This document shows, piece by piece, positions 1 through 11,013 of a DNA stretch of 64,000 nucleotides (positions are counted from its first letter, which is position 1; every line of letters begins with the position of its first letter). A program made the position numbers and the translations under genes. The notes beneath the pieces were generated by a model. It had not been told where the DNA came from. It saw nothing but the letters and a program-made list of their open reading frames with translations, and searched no databases. Origin of the DNA: Lamellibrachia satsuma (lineage: Eukaryota > Annelida > Polychaeta > Sabellida > Siboglinidae); NCBI GenBank assembly GCA_033239005.1, contig BSQZ01000005.1, positions 5,536,001-5,600,000 of the forward strand, read 5' to 3'.

Positions 1-60
1 TTCTTTTTGGAAGTATTAAGCCATATTTGATCACTGTGCAAAAGCTCATAATTCTCATAA

Positions 61-73
61 CACACACACACAC

Positions 74-117
<44 letters not shown>
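61..117. repeat. (CA)n/(TA)n microsatellite
   Basis: Short CA run followed by TA dinucleotides. It lies just downstream (on the minus strand) of the last recognised exon of the L1-like gene, inside an intron or past the end of the gene in this window. Confidence 0.9.
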
Positions 118-118
<1 letters not shown>

Positions 119-277
119 GCCAGGTGAAATGATACAATGCAAAGTGAGATATACAGCAACATTTATTATCTGAATTTATACCACACATATGGGATATTTA
201 CAGTGACCCTTTCCAGAAATGGGAACTGGGAATGTCTATGTACACTTACTGTCTTCCCCGGAATGAACCTTCTTCAC

Positions 278-490
278 CTTGAGGTAGTTAGTGGGAGATG
301 GTCCCATGGAGTTGGATGCCTGCACAGAGACCAGGAACTCCTTGTATGTTTCAACATCTCTGACGACCAGCTCCCTCTGGTGCCAATCCCCGATCTCTTC
401 CGTGACTAGGTCGGAATCAGGGGCATCCAGAGACTTGTAGTTGACCAGGTACTTGAAGCCCTCGCCATTGTGCTCAATCTCAGGCATCGG
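278..490 (-). CDS. FnIII exon of L1-like gene
   Basis: 213 bp (71 codons) between acceptor ...tttcag and donor AAG|gtgaag. It reads PMPEIEHNGEGFKYLVNY at the start and VQASNSMGPSPT near the end, the C, F and G strands of a fibronectin III domain as in neuroglian-type proteins. Open throughout; no lesion in this exon. Confidence 0.8.
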
Positions 491-892
491 CTGAAAGCAG
501 GTGGCAGATTGTCACACTTATGCAATGTTAGCAACTTCATATGCTTACACAAGGTATCAGGACATAATCTCCTGGACAAAAAACTCCTGGACAATATTCC
601 GACCAATATTCGCCCTGGACAATATCCCCTGAACGAAATACCCACGGGCAAAATCCCCAATTCAAATGCGTATAATAGTTATCAGTGCATATAATAGTTA
701 TCAATATGTCATTATTTACATAAATGTTACTGCATAATGTAATTTTACGATACACTCAGCTGTAGTAATGTTCTTTTTTTTAACAATATCAGTATATGCA
801 CAAAGTATGCTGATTGCAACCAGTGCACTGCAAGACCTGCTTGTGGGTCAGTATGTGGGTCAGTGACTCAGTATGCTGAGCGAAATAACATG

Positions 893-1150
893 GAGTATCA
901 CTACGGTATTGCATTCAATACTGGACACTAAGTAAGCCTGCCTCAGTACTTTGGAGTGTGTAATAAATAACAAGGAGTATCACTACGGTATTGCATTCAA
1001 TACTGGACTCTAAGTAAGCCTGCCTCAGTACTTTGGAGTGTGTAATAAATAACAAGGAGTATCACTACGGTATTGCATTCAATACTGGACACTAAGTAAG
1101 CCTGCCTCAGTACTCAGTCTCTGCGGTATTGCATTCAATACTGTAATAAA
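893..1150. repeat. 82-bp tandem repeat, about 3 copies
   Basis: Units starting with gagtatcactacgg at 893, 975 and 1057 give an exact 82-bp period. Each unit also holds an internal near-copy of the words attgcattcaatactgg and cctcagtact. Intronic; no coding signal. Confidence 0.9.
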
Positions 1151-1309
1151 TATAGATGTTGTTTTACTCTTGCCTGTTGTGTTACTGTTGCTTACGACAG
1201 GGGATATTGTCCTAGGGGGAATAGTGTCTGGGGGATTATGTCCTAGAATCCTTATACAAAGGTGACAAATTCTTGCAATTACAAAATGGTGGCAAATTCT
1301 TATGTTTAC

Positions 1310-1405
1310 ACTCTCGATCGAACTCTCCAAGGGTTCTCGCGCTTGCCTCATGGTACTGGCCTGGCTCGTCAAACGACGTGTTGTAGTAGACAATGTACTC
1401 TAGGA
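1310..1405 (-). CDS. FnIII exon part, L1-like gene
   Basis: Reads VLEYIVYYNTSFDEPG and ends at donor GAGAGT|gtaaac. The YNTSF motif is typical of the first FnIII domain of neuroglian-type proteins. The only nearby AG (ccaag) does not give the phase needed to join exon 2231-2281, which ends in phase 0, so the acceptor is uncertain and may be damaged. Confidence 0.65.
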
Positions 1406-1707
1406 CTTGGCAATCATAGAACATCTCCACAATCAACAGCGCGTTCTATCTGTGAGGTGTATCTTCATGAGAATGCTTGCATAAAGATCCTGTCCAAATA
1501 AAAAATACTGAAAATATGTTAATGATTGAGAGACGGAATAGCAATAACATTTCAAGGAAAATATTAACTATAAGGTCTACCACATGGTTTTAAAATATTG
1601 TTTATAATCCTCATTGTAGACTATAGCCACTATTGGCTCCTAACAATGTACCAGAATTAGAATGACATACAACTGATGATAAAGACAGTACACTGCAGTT
1701 CAGTCAC

Positions 1708-1772
1708 CAAACCTTGTCCATTTGCCACCTAAAGCTTACATATACACTTTGGTTGGCAATCTTGCTAAATTG
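1708..1772 (+). mobile_element. Degenerate 3' end of LINE family A
   Basis: Resembles the tail of the LINE at 7251-9810: words equivalent to cttgtccacttgccatct and ggcaatcttgttaaat occur in the same order with several changes. No coding part remains. Confidence 0.45.
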
Positions 1773-2024
1773 TGCTAAAAGAAGTAAGAAATGTGTCTTT
1801 GGGAACAGATGCAACAAATTGTAATTGTCTTGTATTCGGTGCCAGGCAGAGCAACAAATGCTATACATGATATAATACAACTCAGACAATCTTACACTAC
1901 CCGTTAACTAGCTACCTTCTTTACACACATAACTGAATGAAATCAGTGACAAACTGGTGTGCAGTGTGTGTGTGTGTGTGTGTGCGCGTGCGTGCATCCA
2001 TGCATGCATGTGTCATTTTGAGAC

Positions 2025-2125
2025 CACCTCCTGGCAACCTCACCTCCTATGATCCACCTATTTTTAGGCCAATCTCCCAACTCCCACCTATTCTTACGAC
2101 CAACCTCTCACAACCCCCTCTGTAA
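2025..2125. repeat. C-rich degenerate repeat related to the 45-kb minisatellite
   Basis: About two degenerate units with the words cctcccaac, cacctattnttag and ccaatctccc, resembling the 53-bp minisatellite at 45.1-45.5 kb. A short (TG)n run lies just before it at 1966-1984. Confidence 0.45.
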
Positions 2126-2230
2126 TAAAATCGCCCTTCTCTCAGGCTCTGCTCCAAAAAGGAAACGTTTTTGCTAGTTTTAAAGTATCACTCACCAACA
2201 GACGTTGGTTTAAAAGAACAATCTTCCTAC

Positions 2231-2281
2231 CTTGTCGTTGTTGTCACTGCCCGGCTGCCATTTGATTTCCACCGAGTCGAT
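2231..2281 (-). CDS. FnIII exon part (W strand), L1-like gene
   Basis: 51 bp (17 codons), acceptor actgcag and donor AAG|gtagga, reading IDSVEIKWQPGSDNNDK. This matches the B and C strands of the first FnIII domain (consensus W-x-P-x-x-D-N). Phase 0 at both ends. Confidence 0.7.
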
Positions 2282-2778
2282 CTGCAGTTATGCATACTAA
2301 TGCTAGTTGATGGGTCTGGTCGATCTGCAGCGAAGCACAAAGAATGTCAACATATCACTCCTGATGCATTAGAAAACTAGAACACTTCATCCTTGGGAAC
2401 TAAGCCGAATACAAAGACATCGTTGACCATCAAGATAAATGAAAAGTTTTCCACCATTATTAAAATATACAGGATAATACATCATTGAAAAGTTACTTCC
2501 ACCACAACTGGGCAGTTTTTCCGTGAGAATGTAGCTATACAACATGGTAGCTTTAACTGGTTAGGTCGTGCCATATTGGACATTTTATTCCTCCCGTCAC
2601 ACACCATACAAACCCACTGTGCACAATTATTGCCATTACTTAAATTGCCATGGGTGGAATAATTTAAAGCTGTTCCAGCTAACAGGATCATTCAAGTTCA
2701 AATGTGCAGTTAGCTTAGTAAAAGAGAGACAATTTGTTATCATTATATTGAGTAACTTGAGAAATGGTGAATATCCCA

Positions 2779-4203
2779 ATGTTGTGGTATATAGAGGCAA
2801 GCTACACATGTTGTGGTATATAGAGCCAGGCTACACATTGTGGTATACAGAGCCAGGCTACACATGTTGTGGTATATAGAGGCAGGCTACACATGTTGTG
2901 GTATATAGAGGCAGGGTACACATGTTGTGGTATATAGAGGCAGGCTACACATGTTGTGGTATATAGAGGCAGGGTACACATGTTGTGGTATATAGAGGCA
3001 GGGTACACATGTTGTGGTATATAGAGGCAGGCTACACATGTTGTGGTATATAGAGGCAGGCTACACATGTTGTGGTATATAGAGGCAGGGTACACATGTT
3101 GTGGTATACAGAGGCAGACTACACATGTTGTGGTATATAGAGCCAGGCTACACATGTTGTGGTATATAGAGGCAGGCTACACGTTGTGGTATATAGAGGC
3201 AGGCTACACATGTGGTATATAGAGCCAGGCTACACGTTGTGGTATATAGAGGCAGGCTACACATGTTGTGGTATATAGAGCCAGGCTACATGTTGTGGTA
3301 TATAGAGGCAGGCTACACATGTTGTGGTATATAGAGGCAGGCTACATGTTGTGGTATATAGAGGCAGGCTACACATGTTGTGGTATACAGAGCCAGGCTA
3401 CACGTTGTGGTATATAGAGGCAGGCTACACATGTTGTGGTATATAGAGCCAGGCTACATGTTGTGGTATATAGAGGCAGGCTACACATGTTGTGGTATAT
3501 AGAGCCAGGCTACACGTTGTGGTATATATAGAGGCAGGCTACACATGTTGTGGTATATAGAGCCAGGCTACACATGTTGTGGTATATAGAGCCAGGCTAC
3601 ACATGTTGTGGTATATAGAGCCAGGCTACACATGTTGTGGTATATAGAGGCAGGCTACACGTTGTGGTATATTGAGGCAGGGTACACATGTTGTGGTATA
3701 TAGAGCCAGGCTACATGTTGTGGTATATAGAGGCAGGCTACATGTTGTGGTATATAGAGGCAGGCTACACATGTTGTGGTATATAGAGGCAGGCTACACG
3801 TTGTGGTATATAGAGCCAGGCTACACATGTTGTGGTATATAGAGCCAGGCTACATGTTGTGGTATATAGAGGCAGGCTACATGTTGTGGTATATAGAGGC
3901 AGGCTACACATGTTGTGGTATATAGAGGCAGGCTACACGTTGTGGTATATAGAGCCAGGCTACACATGTTGTGGTATATAGAGCCAGGCTACACGTTGTG
4001 GTATATAGAGCCAGGCTACATGTTGTGGTATATAGAGGCAGGCTACATGTTGTGGTATATAGAGGCAGGCTACATGTTGTGGTATATAGAGGCAGGCTAC
4101 ACATGTTGTGGTATATAGAGGCAGACTACACATGTTGTGGTATACAGAGGCAGACTACACATGTTGTGGTATATAGAGGCAGGCTACATGTTGTGGTATA
4201 TAG
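2779..4203. repeat. 29-bp minisatellite, about 48 copies
   Basis: Unit atgttgtggtatatagaggc plus aggctacac, with shorter 25- and 27-bp variants caused by loss of 'at' or 'acat'. Copies vary at gaggcagg/gagccagg. It lies in the intron between the Ig6 and first FnIII exons. Open frames across it are by-products of the repeat. Confidence 0.95.
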
Positions 4204-4459
4204 TTTGTCCCATGATTTCATCAAAACAAAATCTGAATAATACATTTGCACAAATAAGCTAGTTATTGATAGTCGATATAAGATACAATTTTTCCTAAAT
4301 GAATCGAGCAAGAAATCTAATTACTGAGCTTTAATGAATTAGTAAAATGATAAGACACAAAAAGTCAAACAATACAAATACTTTTATTTCAAGTAAAAAC
4401 CATATACATACAAATATGCACTAACAAAATAAAATATTTTTTTTTAAATATTAAAAAAA

Positions 4460-4472
4460 TATAATAAACAAT

Positions 4473-4517
<45 letters not shown>

Positions 4518-4700
4518 GGGATGTAAAATCATCATTGTGCACAATAAAGATTAACAATATTTATACAAGGTCATACATTTTATCAAATCATTTTCAATGT
4601 CACTACCCTGATTTCTAAAACCATAAATATTCTTGCGCAATAGGGCATCAAAGTTTTATCGATGAAATTGTTACAAACATGTTACTAGCGGAAACCACAA
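4460..4700. repeat. (TA)n plus an intron segment similar to 7.0-7.25 kb and 9.8-9.97 kb
   Basis: A (TA)n run at 4472-4513 is followed by a segment (ataaatggga, gtacacaataaag-like, tttatacaa, cttgtgcaataagg-like, gttattgatg-like words) that aligns in order with 7003-7235 and partly with 9811-9960. It ends about 25 bp from the Ig6 donor. Confidence 0.6.
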
Positions 4701-4723
4701 GAAGAAATTGAAGCAACACTCAC

Positions 4724-5014
4724 CTTTGACAGTCAACTGAGCGGTGACTTCGTCTGAGTCAAGTCCGTTGCTTGCGACACAAGTGTACTCTCCCGAGTCG
4801 TCCACAACCACCTGGCTGATCGTCAGCGAGTTGTCGGCCATGTTCTTTGAGATGCGTCCCTCTTGCTCGTTGTCAATTGGCTCGCCGTTTCTCTTCCACT
4901 CGATTTATAGTTTTGACTCCTCGGCGGGGTCGATGTTGGCTTGACAGTTGAAAATGACATTCGCTGTGGCGTTCACTTCTTGACGCATGGGACCCTGTAG
5001 GATCACCGTCTGGT
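4724..5014 (-). pseudogene. Ig6 exon with in-frame TAA, L1-like gene
   Basis: 291 bp, acceptor gttgcag and donor AAAG|gtgagt. It reads a complete I-type Ig domain: VIFNCQA (Cys strand B), IEWKRNGEPI (Trp strand C), NSLTISQV, then DDSGEYTCVASN (Cys strand F). TAA at 4905-4907 falls between ESKL and IEWKRNG, just before the core Trp. Length and both phases (1 and 1) fit the neighbouring exons, so the stop is not explained by a wrong exon border. Confidence 0.8.
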
Positions 5015-5492
5015 CTGCAACACGAGAAAATTATAAAACGTTAGCAAAAATACCTATCGTCAGGATGGGATAACTTGGTAGTTCGTAAGTGACTGTCGTA
5101 ATAACAATATTTGCAAAATCTATGGTAATTGGTGCTGCCAGTCAATATCCTGATGGCGTCTTGGAATCCAATTCTCGAAACTGCGACGTAATACTGGCAG
5201 TTATCTAGATAATTATATATCTCAGATCCTTTGTTTGCTCCGATTCCAGCGAAACATTACTGGTAATATGTGGATCCATCTTTCAAATTCACATACTTGT
5301 TTCAAAACGGTTTTTTCCCGATTATTTTATTAACATATAAACCAAACAAATATTCAGTTTTCAATGGCTAGCCGCCAGTATCATGTTTCAACATCTTCTG
5401 CTAATGATCCCAAGTTGATCCACATTTCTATAAACCTTTAGTGTTTGAACACTGTGCTACTCCTCTAACAATGACATCTCGCACGGATCTAC
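5015..5492. other. Intron, nothing recognised
   Basis: Intron between the second half of Ig5 and Ig6. No repeat, RNA gene or coding signal was recognised. Confidence 0.6.
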
Positions 5493-5583
5493 CCCTGACA
5501 AGCAGTTCGCCCACTGCAGAAATCTCACCAAACTTGTTCCTCGAGAGACATTTGTAGGTACCAAAATCTTAGTGGAGGACGCC
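5493..5583 (-). pseudogene. Ig5 second-half exon with in-frame TAA
   Basis: 91 bp, acceptor gtttcag and donor CAGGG|gtagat. It reads GVLH, stop, DFGTYKCLSRNKFGE, then ELLVR. The stop (5569-5571) stands where L1-family proteins have an acidic or Ser residue before D-A/F-G-x-Y, so GAA to TAA is a plausible change. It joins Ig6 in phase 1. Confidence 0.75.
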
Positions 5584-5983
5584 CTGAAACAATACGTCAT
5601 TGCTGACATTGCTGTGCGGGTTTGCATTGGGCAGCAAAGTCGGAAGGGCTACCCCCTTAGTGTCTGAAGATGTTACCAACTGAGAAGGTGCAGATAAACT
5701 AACTAATGTAGCTTGAAACATACTGTAATTAACAGCTGTGATTAATTAAGTTTGCATTAAGGTTAAGAGAAATGTTATTTTTTCTGTATGAAACATTTGG
5801 ACTATATAAATAAACATATTAGGACCTGCTTGGATCCTGTTATTTAATTACATAATTTACATGTGTATAAATTCTACAGTAAATTACAGAGTTTCAAAAC
5901 TAGGCTTCTTCATAAACTCTTCAAAAGCTAAAGCGGACGCAACAAAGAACATTTTAACAGATACTTCATAGTTCACAACCCAT

Positions 5984-6165
5984 CTTGATTTTAAGGTTCC
6001 CATTCTTCTTCACTTTGAACCTGTTGTCTGTGATCGCCTCGCCGTCCTTCGTCCAGGTGATGACAGGTTTTGGGGCCCCAAAAGTGCGACATTTCAGGCT
6101 GATGTCGTGCACCTCAGCTGCCCTCACTACAGGCTTTGGGGCCTCAATGAAGCTGGCTGGCTCAG
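5984..6165 (-). pseudogene. Ig5 first-half exon, donor changed from GT to AT
   Basis: 182 bp after acceptor tgttttcag. It reads AEPASFIEAPKPVVR, ISLKCRTFGAPKPVI (Cys), TWTKDGEAITDNRF and GNLKIK. Alignment to the family and phase 0 of the next exon place the exon end at AAG before atgggt. A normal donor would be AAG|gtgggt, so a G-to-A change seems to have destroyed the 5' splice site. Confidence 0.75.
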
Positions 6166-6409
6166 CTGAAAACAGACATGACCATATATCGTGAGCTTGA
6201 ACACAGAAATAGTTCCTTTCAATTCTGATGGGCAAAAGTGCATTTTACAATAAACATTGAATCCAGTAAATATCATTATATCGAATTAGCTTTGTGTTGA
6301 TATATTCTTTCTAGTAAATATAATATTACTGAAATATGTAGTGATTTTGCAGTTTCCTTTGAAGAGTTCATCACGTGGATCAAGTAAAATTCTTATATAG
6401 CCGAATGAG

Positions 6410-6660
6410 AAGAACAGGTTTCGAGTCCACGTTTCGTAATTTGGGCAATGTCATTCACCCCACATTGTCTATCTTTCAGAAGAGACACTAAAAGCCGTTG
6501 GTCCCTTCTACCTGGTGTCTAGGCCTGGGGAAGTAAAAGATCCCACTCAGGGGTAAATGTGTAACATCCTGTGGACTCCGTCTCTCATGACCGACTGCAG
6601 AAGCTTCCATGATGTGGCTCAGTCAGTTCTGCCCGCTACCTTGCTTAAGGATACGACTGA
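6410..6660 (+). mobile_element. SINE-like dispersed repeat
   Basis: Contains a B-box-like word (ggtttcgagtcc) near 6418, then gggcaatgtcattcacc, agaagagacactaaaagcc, gttggtccc and ggggtaaatgtgt. The same words in the same order occur at 38912-39080 (plus) and in part at 38165-38266 (minus). Three copies in one window indicate a dispersed non-coding element; the A box is not clear. Confidence 0.6.
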
Positions 6661-6678
6661 ATGTATAATAATATTTAC

Positions 6679-6813
6679 CAAGCACATTGAAGAAAGCATT
6701 GGTGAAGATGTAGCCGTGTTTGTTGGTCGTGTTACATTGCAGCACTTGGGCGTACGTCTTTGTCAAGTTGTGATAGATGACGCTTGTCTTAGTGACAGTC
6801 CTGCGGGGTTCGG
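6679..6813 (-). CDS. Ig4 second-half exon, L1-like gene
   Basis: 135 bp, acceptor attgccag and donor CTTG|gtaaat. It reads EPRRTVTKTSVIYHNL, then QCNTTNKHGY and TNAFFNVL, matching the E to G strands of Ig4 in neuroglian (PRRTVT and CNATNSLGY). Open; phase 1 on both sides. Confidence 0.8.
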
Positions 6814-7086
6814 CTGGCAATTCTGGAGACAGTAATTGACGTAGGGGTCATATCAATGTCACAGAAAGTGAGTTCAGAAGAAAAAAGATCTTTAAAAAAC
6901 GCATACATGGAAATATGAACTAAAAATATAAATAAGTAAAAAATATAAATAATTACAAAATATAAATAAGTTAAACATATAAATAATTAAATATATTGTA
7001 TATAAATGGGACGTAAAGTTACCATTGTACACAATAAAGTGTGCTTGCCCATCTAAACTACACAGGTCCATTAACAACACTTAATA

Positions 7087-7250
7087 TTTATACAATTGCT
7101 GATACATTTGATTAAATAATTTTTAATGTTGTGCACACATTCTCTAAAACAACAGATGATCTTGTGCAATAAAGGACGTCAAAGTTATTGATGGCATTGT
7201 TAACAAACATACTACAGGAGGGAGAAGTGGCCTAGAAATGTTCATTCCTG
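7087..7250. repeat. 164-bp direct repeat, left copy (long target-site duplication)
   Basis: Aligns base for base with 9811-9974: same 164-bp length, no indel, four substitutions by eye. The copies flank the LINE at 7251-9810 exactly. Confidence 0.85.
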
Positions 7251-9810
7251 TTGGATTAGTTTACCGAAGTCCAAACATAAACGAAGAGGACAACACAAAA
7301 ATAAAAAACGCTATAAAGGAAGTTAGTAAAGGGGAATGTATCATAATGGGAGATTTTAACCATGGACACATACAATGGAATTCTCTAGAGAGCACAGGGA
7401 TTGAGGACCAACAATTTCTATTTTTAATCCAGGATAGCTTTCTTACTCAGCACGTACTAGAACCAACTTGGGGAGAAAATGTATTAGATATAGTTTTGTC
7501 ATTACAAAAAGAATTAGTGGACAATGTAAAAATATTTGAACCATTGGGTAATAGTGACCATAATCAAATACATTTTGACATCAATGTAAAATCAGAAAGT
7601 AAAAATAAGAAAACGTACAAGAGAAACTTCCACAAAGGAAACTACAAAGATATGAGAAAATACTTAGCAAAGCTAGATTGGAATAACATGCTGATGAATA
7701 AGACCGCAATTGAATGTTGGAATATTCTAAAATATGAAATTGAGAGTATCATCGATAAATTTGTTCCCTTCCAAAAACATGGAAAACGGTGTAGAAAGAA
7801 ACACTTGTCAAAAGAGGCTATTAGAAAAAATAATGCTAAAACAAACTATGTGGAGGGTTTATAGGCGTACCAGAAAGGAAGAAGACTATGCAAAATACAA
7901 AGAGGCACTTAATGCAGCTACAACTGAAATCAGACAATCTAAAAGAAGCTATGAGCAAAAACTAGCATGTAACATAAAAAATGACAGCAAGAGTTTTTAT
8001 GCATATGTCAGGAGTAAACAAAACGTACAAGACAAGGTTGGACCTCTAGAAGACAGTGCTGGAAATATAATATCACAGGGGTTTTTAATGGCGGAAGACC
8101 TAAATGGTTACTTTAGTTCAGTGTTTACCAAAGAAGATATTAGTTCATTACCAGTTGCTGATGCTAAATTTCAGGGGGCTAAATCTGACTATTTAGATCT
8201 GTTAGTTGTAACTCCAGAATTGGTAGCTAAGAAAATAAAGGCAATGAAGGATAACAAATCACCGGGAGTGGATGGGATTCCTCCAAAATTACTAATGGAA
8301 ACAGTAGAACAAATCAGTATACCACTTGCAAGAGTATTCAACTTGTCATTAAGAGGGAGTTGTTCCGTTTGAATGGAAAGAAGAAGCAAACATCATACCA
8401 TTATTTAAAAAGGGTTCGAGAAATAAGTCAGAGAATTACAGACCAGTGAGTTTAACGTCAGTGATTTGTAAATTATTAGAAAGGTAAATTAAAGACCATA
8501 TGGTGGACTTCCTCGTTAAGCATAAATTATTAAATTCATCTCAACATGGATTCCTTAAAGCGACGTCATGCTTAACAAATATGTTATGTTTTTTGGGAGA
8601 AATCACTAAGTGGATAGACGTGGGATCGCCAGTAGATATTATCTACTTAGATTTTCAGAAAGCTTTCGACAAAGTGCCACATCAAAGGTTACTACTTAAA
8701 TTAAAAGCCCATGGTATCGGGGATAGCATAACTGACTGGATAGAACAATGGTTGACTGACAGAAGACAACGAGTTGTAGTAGATGGAGAAGTTTCAAATT
8801 GGAAATCGGTTTTGAGTGGGGTACCTCAAGGATCAGTATTAGGGCCTATATTATTCTTAATTTATATCAATGACTTGGACGACAGTATAACAAGTAACGT
8901 ACTGAAATTTGCGGATGACACAAAACTGTTTAGAAAGGTTAATACTGATGGTGATAAACAACATTTACAAAACGATCTAGACAGATTAGTGAAATGGTCT
9001 GAGAAATGGCAGATGTTGTTCAATTTGGGGAAATGTAAATGCCTACATACAGGATATGGGAACTTGAATGTAAACTATAAAATGGGAGATACTGTTCTGG
9101 GTACTACTGTAAAAGAAAAGGACTTAGGAGTTACAATAAGCGCTGATATGAAAGCTTCAGAGCAGTGTGGTATTGCAGCTTCAAAGGGTAATCAAATTCT
9201 TGGACTGATTAGAAGAAACATAACATACAAGGAAAAAAAAGTTAATTATACCTCTTTATAAAGCAATAGTTAGACCTCATTTAGAATAATGTATACAAGC
9301 ATGGAGACCATATCGTAAGAAGGATATAGATACGCTTGAACGCATACAAAGGAGAGCAACTAAAATGATTCCAGAACTGAGAGACCTTAGTTATGAAGAA
9401 TGTCTGAAAGAATGTGGTTTAACAACTCTAGAGACAAGGAGGTTAACAGGAGATCAGATTGAAGATATTGAATGGGTATGAAAATATTGATAGAAATATG
9501 TTTTTCTCATTCAAGAAGGATAGCAGAACTAGAGGACATGAGGTAAAATTAGTAAAGGATCAATGTAGATTGGACATCAGGAAGCACTCGTTCTCACAGA
9601 GGACAATAAATGAATGGAACAAATTGTCTACAGATAGTGTAACTGCTAGCAGCGTGAATATGTTGAAAAACAAGGTTGACATATATCTCAGGAGGGCGGG
9701 TTATAAGTAGATGAACATTGTTGGACTCTCGATAAGCCAACGGCTTCCTTGTCCACTTGCCATCTGGGCCTTTGGCTTGGATGGCAAATCTTGTTAAATC
9801 TTGTTAAATC
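7251..9810 (+). mobile_element. 5'-truncated non-LTR retrotransposon (LINE family A)
   Basis: Begins inside an apurinic-type endonuclease domain: GLVYRSPNIN, then MGDFNHGHIQW and GNSDHNQI (the SDH catalytic motif). Reverse transcriptase follows: NKSPGVDGIPPKLL, SENYRPVSLTSV, YLDFQKAFDKVPH (palm Asp), SGVPQGSVLGPILF and KFADDTKLF (FADD catalytic box). Then come a thumb and C-terminal region with RGHEVKLV. The 3' end has two copies of cttgttaaat instead of poly(A). One frameshift near 8370, a stop near 8486 and a frameshift at an A-run near 9240 make it inactive. Domain order fits the jockey/CR1/L2-like supergroup; the clade is not resolved. Inserted in the intron within Ig4 of the L1-like pseudogene, on the opposite strand. 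Confidence 0.9.
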
Positions 9811-9974
9811 TTTATACAATTGCTGATACATTTGATTAAATAATTTTTAATGTTGTGCACACATTTTCTAAAACAATAGATGATCTTGTGCAATAAAGGA
9901 CGTCAAAGTTATTGATGGCATTGTTAACAAAAATACTACAGGAGGGAGAATTGGCCTAGAAATGTTCATTCCTG
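9811..9974. repeat. 164-bp direct repeat, right copy (long target-site duplication)
   Basis: Partner of 7087-7250. It is followed directly by intron sequence and, 58 bp on, by the Ig4 donor site, so this side carries the original host junction. Confidence 0.85.
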
Positions 9975-10032
9975 CCACAAGGGCTAAGGGTGGGGTGGGT
10001 ATCAGGGAAGGGATGGGGAAGGGTAAACACAC

Positions 10033-10164
10033 TGGAGATAGCGATGCTGTTGATGGACCACTTAATCTCAGGGTTGGGTACGCCTCCCGCCTGGCAGTGG
10101 AACTCCCCATCTTCCTCCTCCGATGAGTTCACATCCTCTGGTGATAGGATCCAGAACGGCATCG
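10033..10164 (-). CDS. Ig4 first-half exon, L1-like gene
   Basis: 132 bp, acceptor tctcgcag and weak donor TCCA|gtgtgt. It reads MPFWILSPEDVNSSEE, GEFHCQAGGVPNPEI (Cys) and KWSINSIAIS (Trp), the A to C' strands of Ig4. Phases (2 nt in, 1 nt out) fit exons 10579-10766 and 6679-6813. Confidence 0.75.
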
Positions 10165-10578
10165 CTGCGAGACAGAAAACGCGCTCATTACTGAACTCCC
10201 ATTTCTGGGGGCAGACTCCAGAAATTACTGCCCATCTCATGTTCTCAGGGGTGTGAGATGAAATCTCCTGTGATTCTGGCTTCCTCCAGTGAAAAATTAA
10301 AACAGTTTCCTATTTTTAGACTACCCCAGGTTTTTCAAAAATGTTTTTCTGCCATTTTCTGAGCTGAATCACAACTTCAATTTTGATTGATAACCATGTC
10401 CTTGATGTATCATGGATACGTATCTTAGATAGGTTTTATTTCAAGTCATTAAAAAATTTTGGTTAATTAAAACACGTTTGGGCAGTCATGCCATTAGAAC
10501 AGATATAGTTTATAACGTGATTTTACTATAAAAGCGATCAGACTTGTACCTTTGAATCCTTGAAATGCCACTACTTAC

Positions 10579-10766
10579 GTTCAACATGGACGACGAACTG
10601 TTTGCGGATGGGGTCGCTCAGTCTGGGGTTGGTGGCGAATCACTCGTACTCGCCCTTCTCAGGGTGGTCAATGTCATTGATGACGATCTCCTGGCCAAAG
10701 CTCTTGTGCTCCACCTTGGAGGGCATCGGGGCATCGAGTCTACGCCCCTTCACTGTTGGGGTAGGG
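10579..10766 (-). pseudogene. Ig3 second-half exon with TGA in place of Cys and a missing Trp
   Basis: 188 bp, acceptor tgtgtag and donor GAAC|gtaagt. It reads PTPTVKGRRLDAP, GQEIVINDIDHPEKG, EYE, stop, FATNPRLSDPIRKQ. The stop (10640-10642, TGA) stands exactly where the strand-F disulphide Cys is expected, so TGC or TGT to TGA. The segment between TV and the next strand is about four residues short and lacks the invariant core Trp, suggesting an in-frame deletion. Confidence 0.8.
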
Positions 10767-11013
10767 CTACACAAAGAACATAGGGTAAATAGGGTTAGGG
10801 CTATACACTGACTTTACACATAATATAGGGTTAATTGGACTAGGGTTACACACAACAAATGGTTGGTTTTACCTTATCTCAATAATATTTAATGTGACAT
10901 AATCATAAAACTACGTAATCATGCAGTTTGAAGAATGTTTTACTGCTTGCAATCCATAACAAGATGGGTTATATCATAGATTTAGCAGCCGCCATCAAAC
11001 AAGAAACACTTAC

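Noticed and set aside
137..409. Plus-strand 90-codon open frame
   Set aside because: Antisense of the FnIII exon at 278-490, which has splice sites and a recognised domain.
2779..4203. Possible CRISPR-like array
   Set aside because: Units are adjacent without spacers and the context is a eukaryotic intron. The same holds for the other arrays.
4905..5571. A-to-I RNA editing as an explanation for the stops
   Set aside because: Editing would turn TGA or TAA into tryptophan at best, which is not the expected residue at these sites, and it cannot repair the indels or the lost donor.
10740..10860. Telomere-like ttaggg words
   Set aside because: Only a few scattered agggtta words, not a tandem array; chance in this composition.
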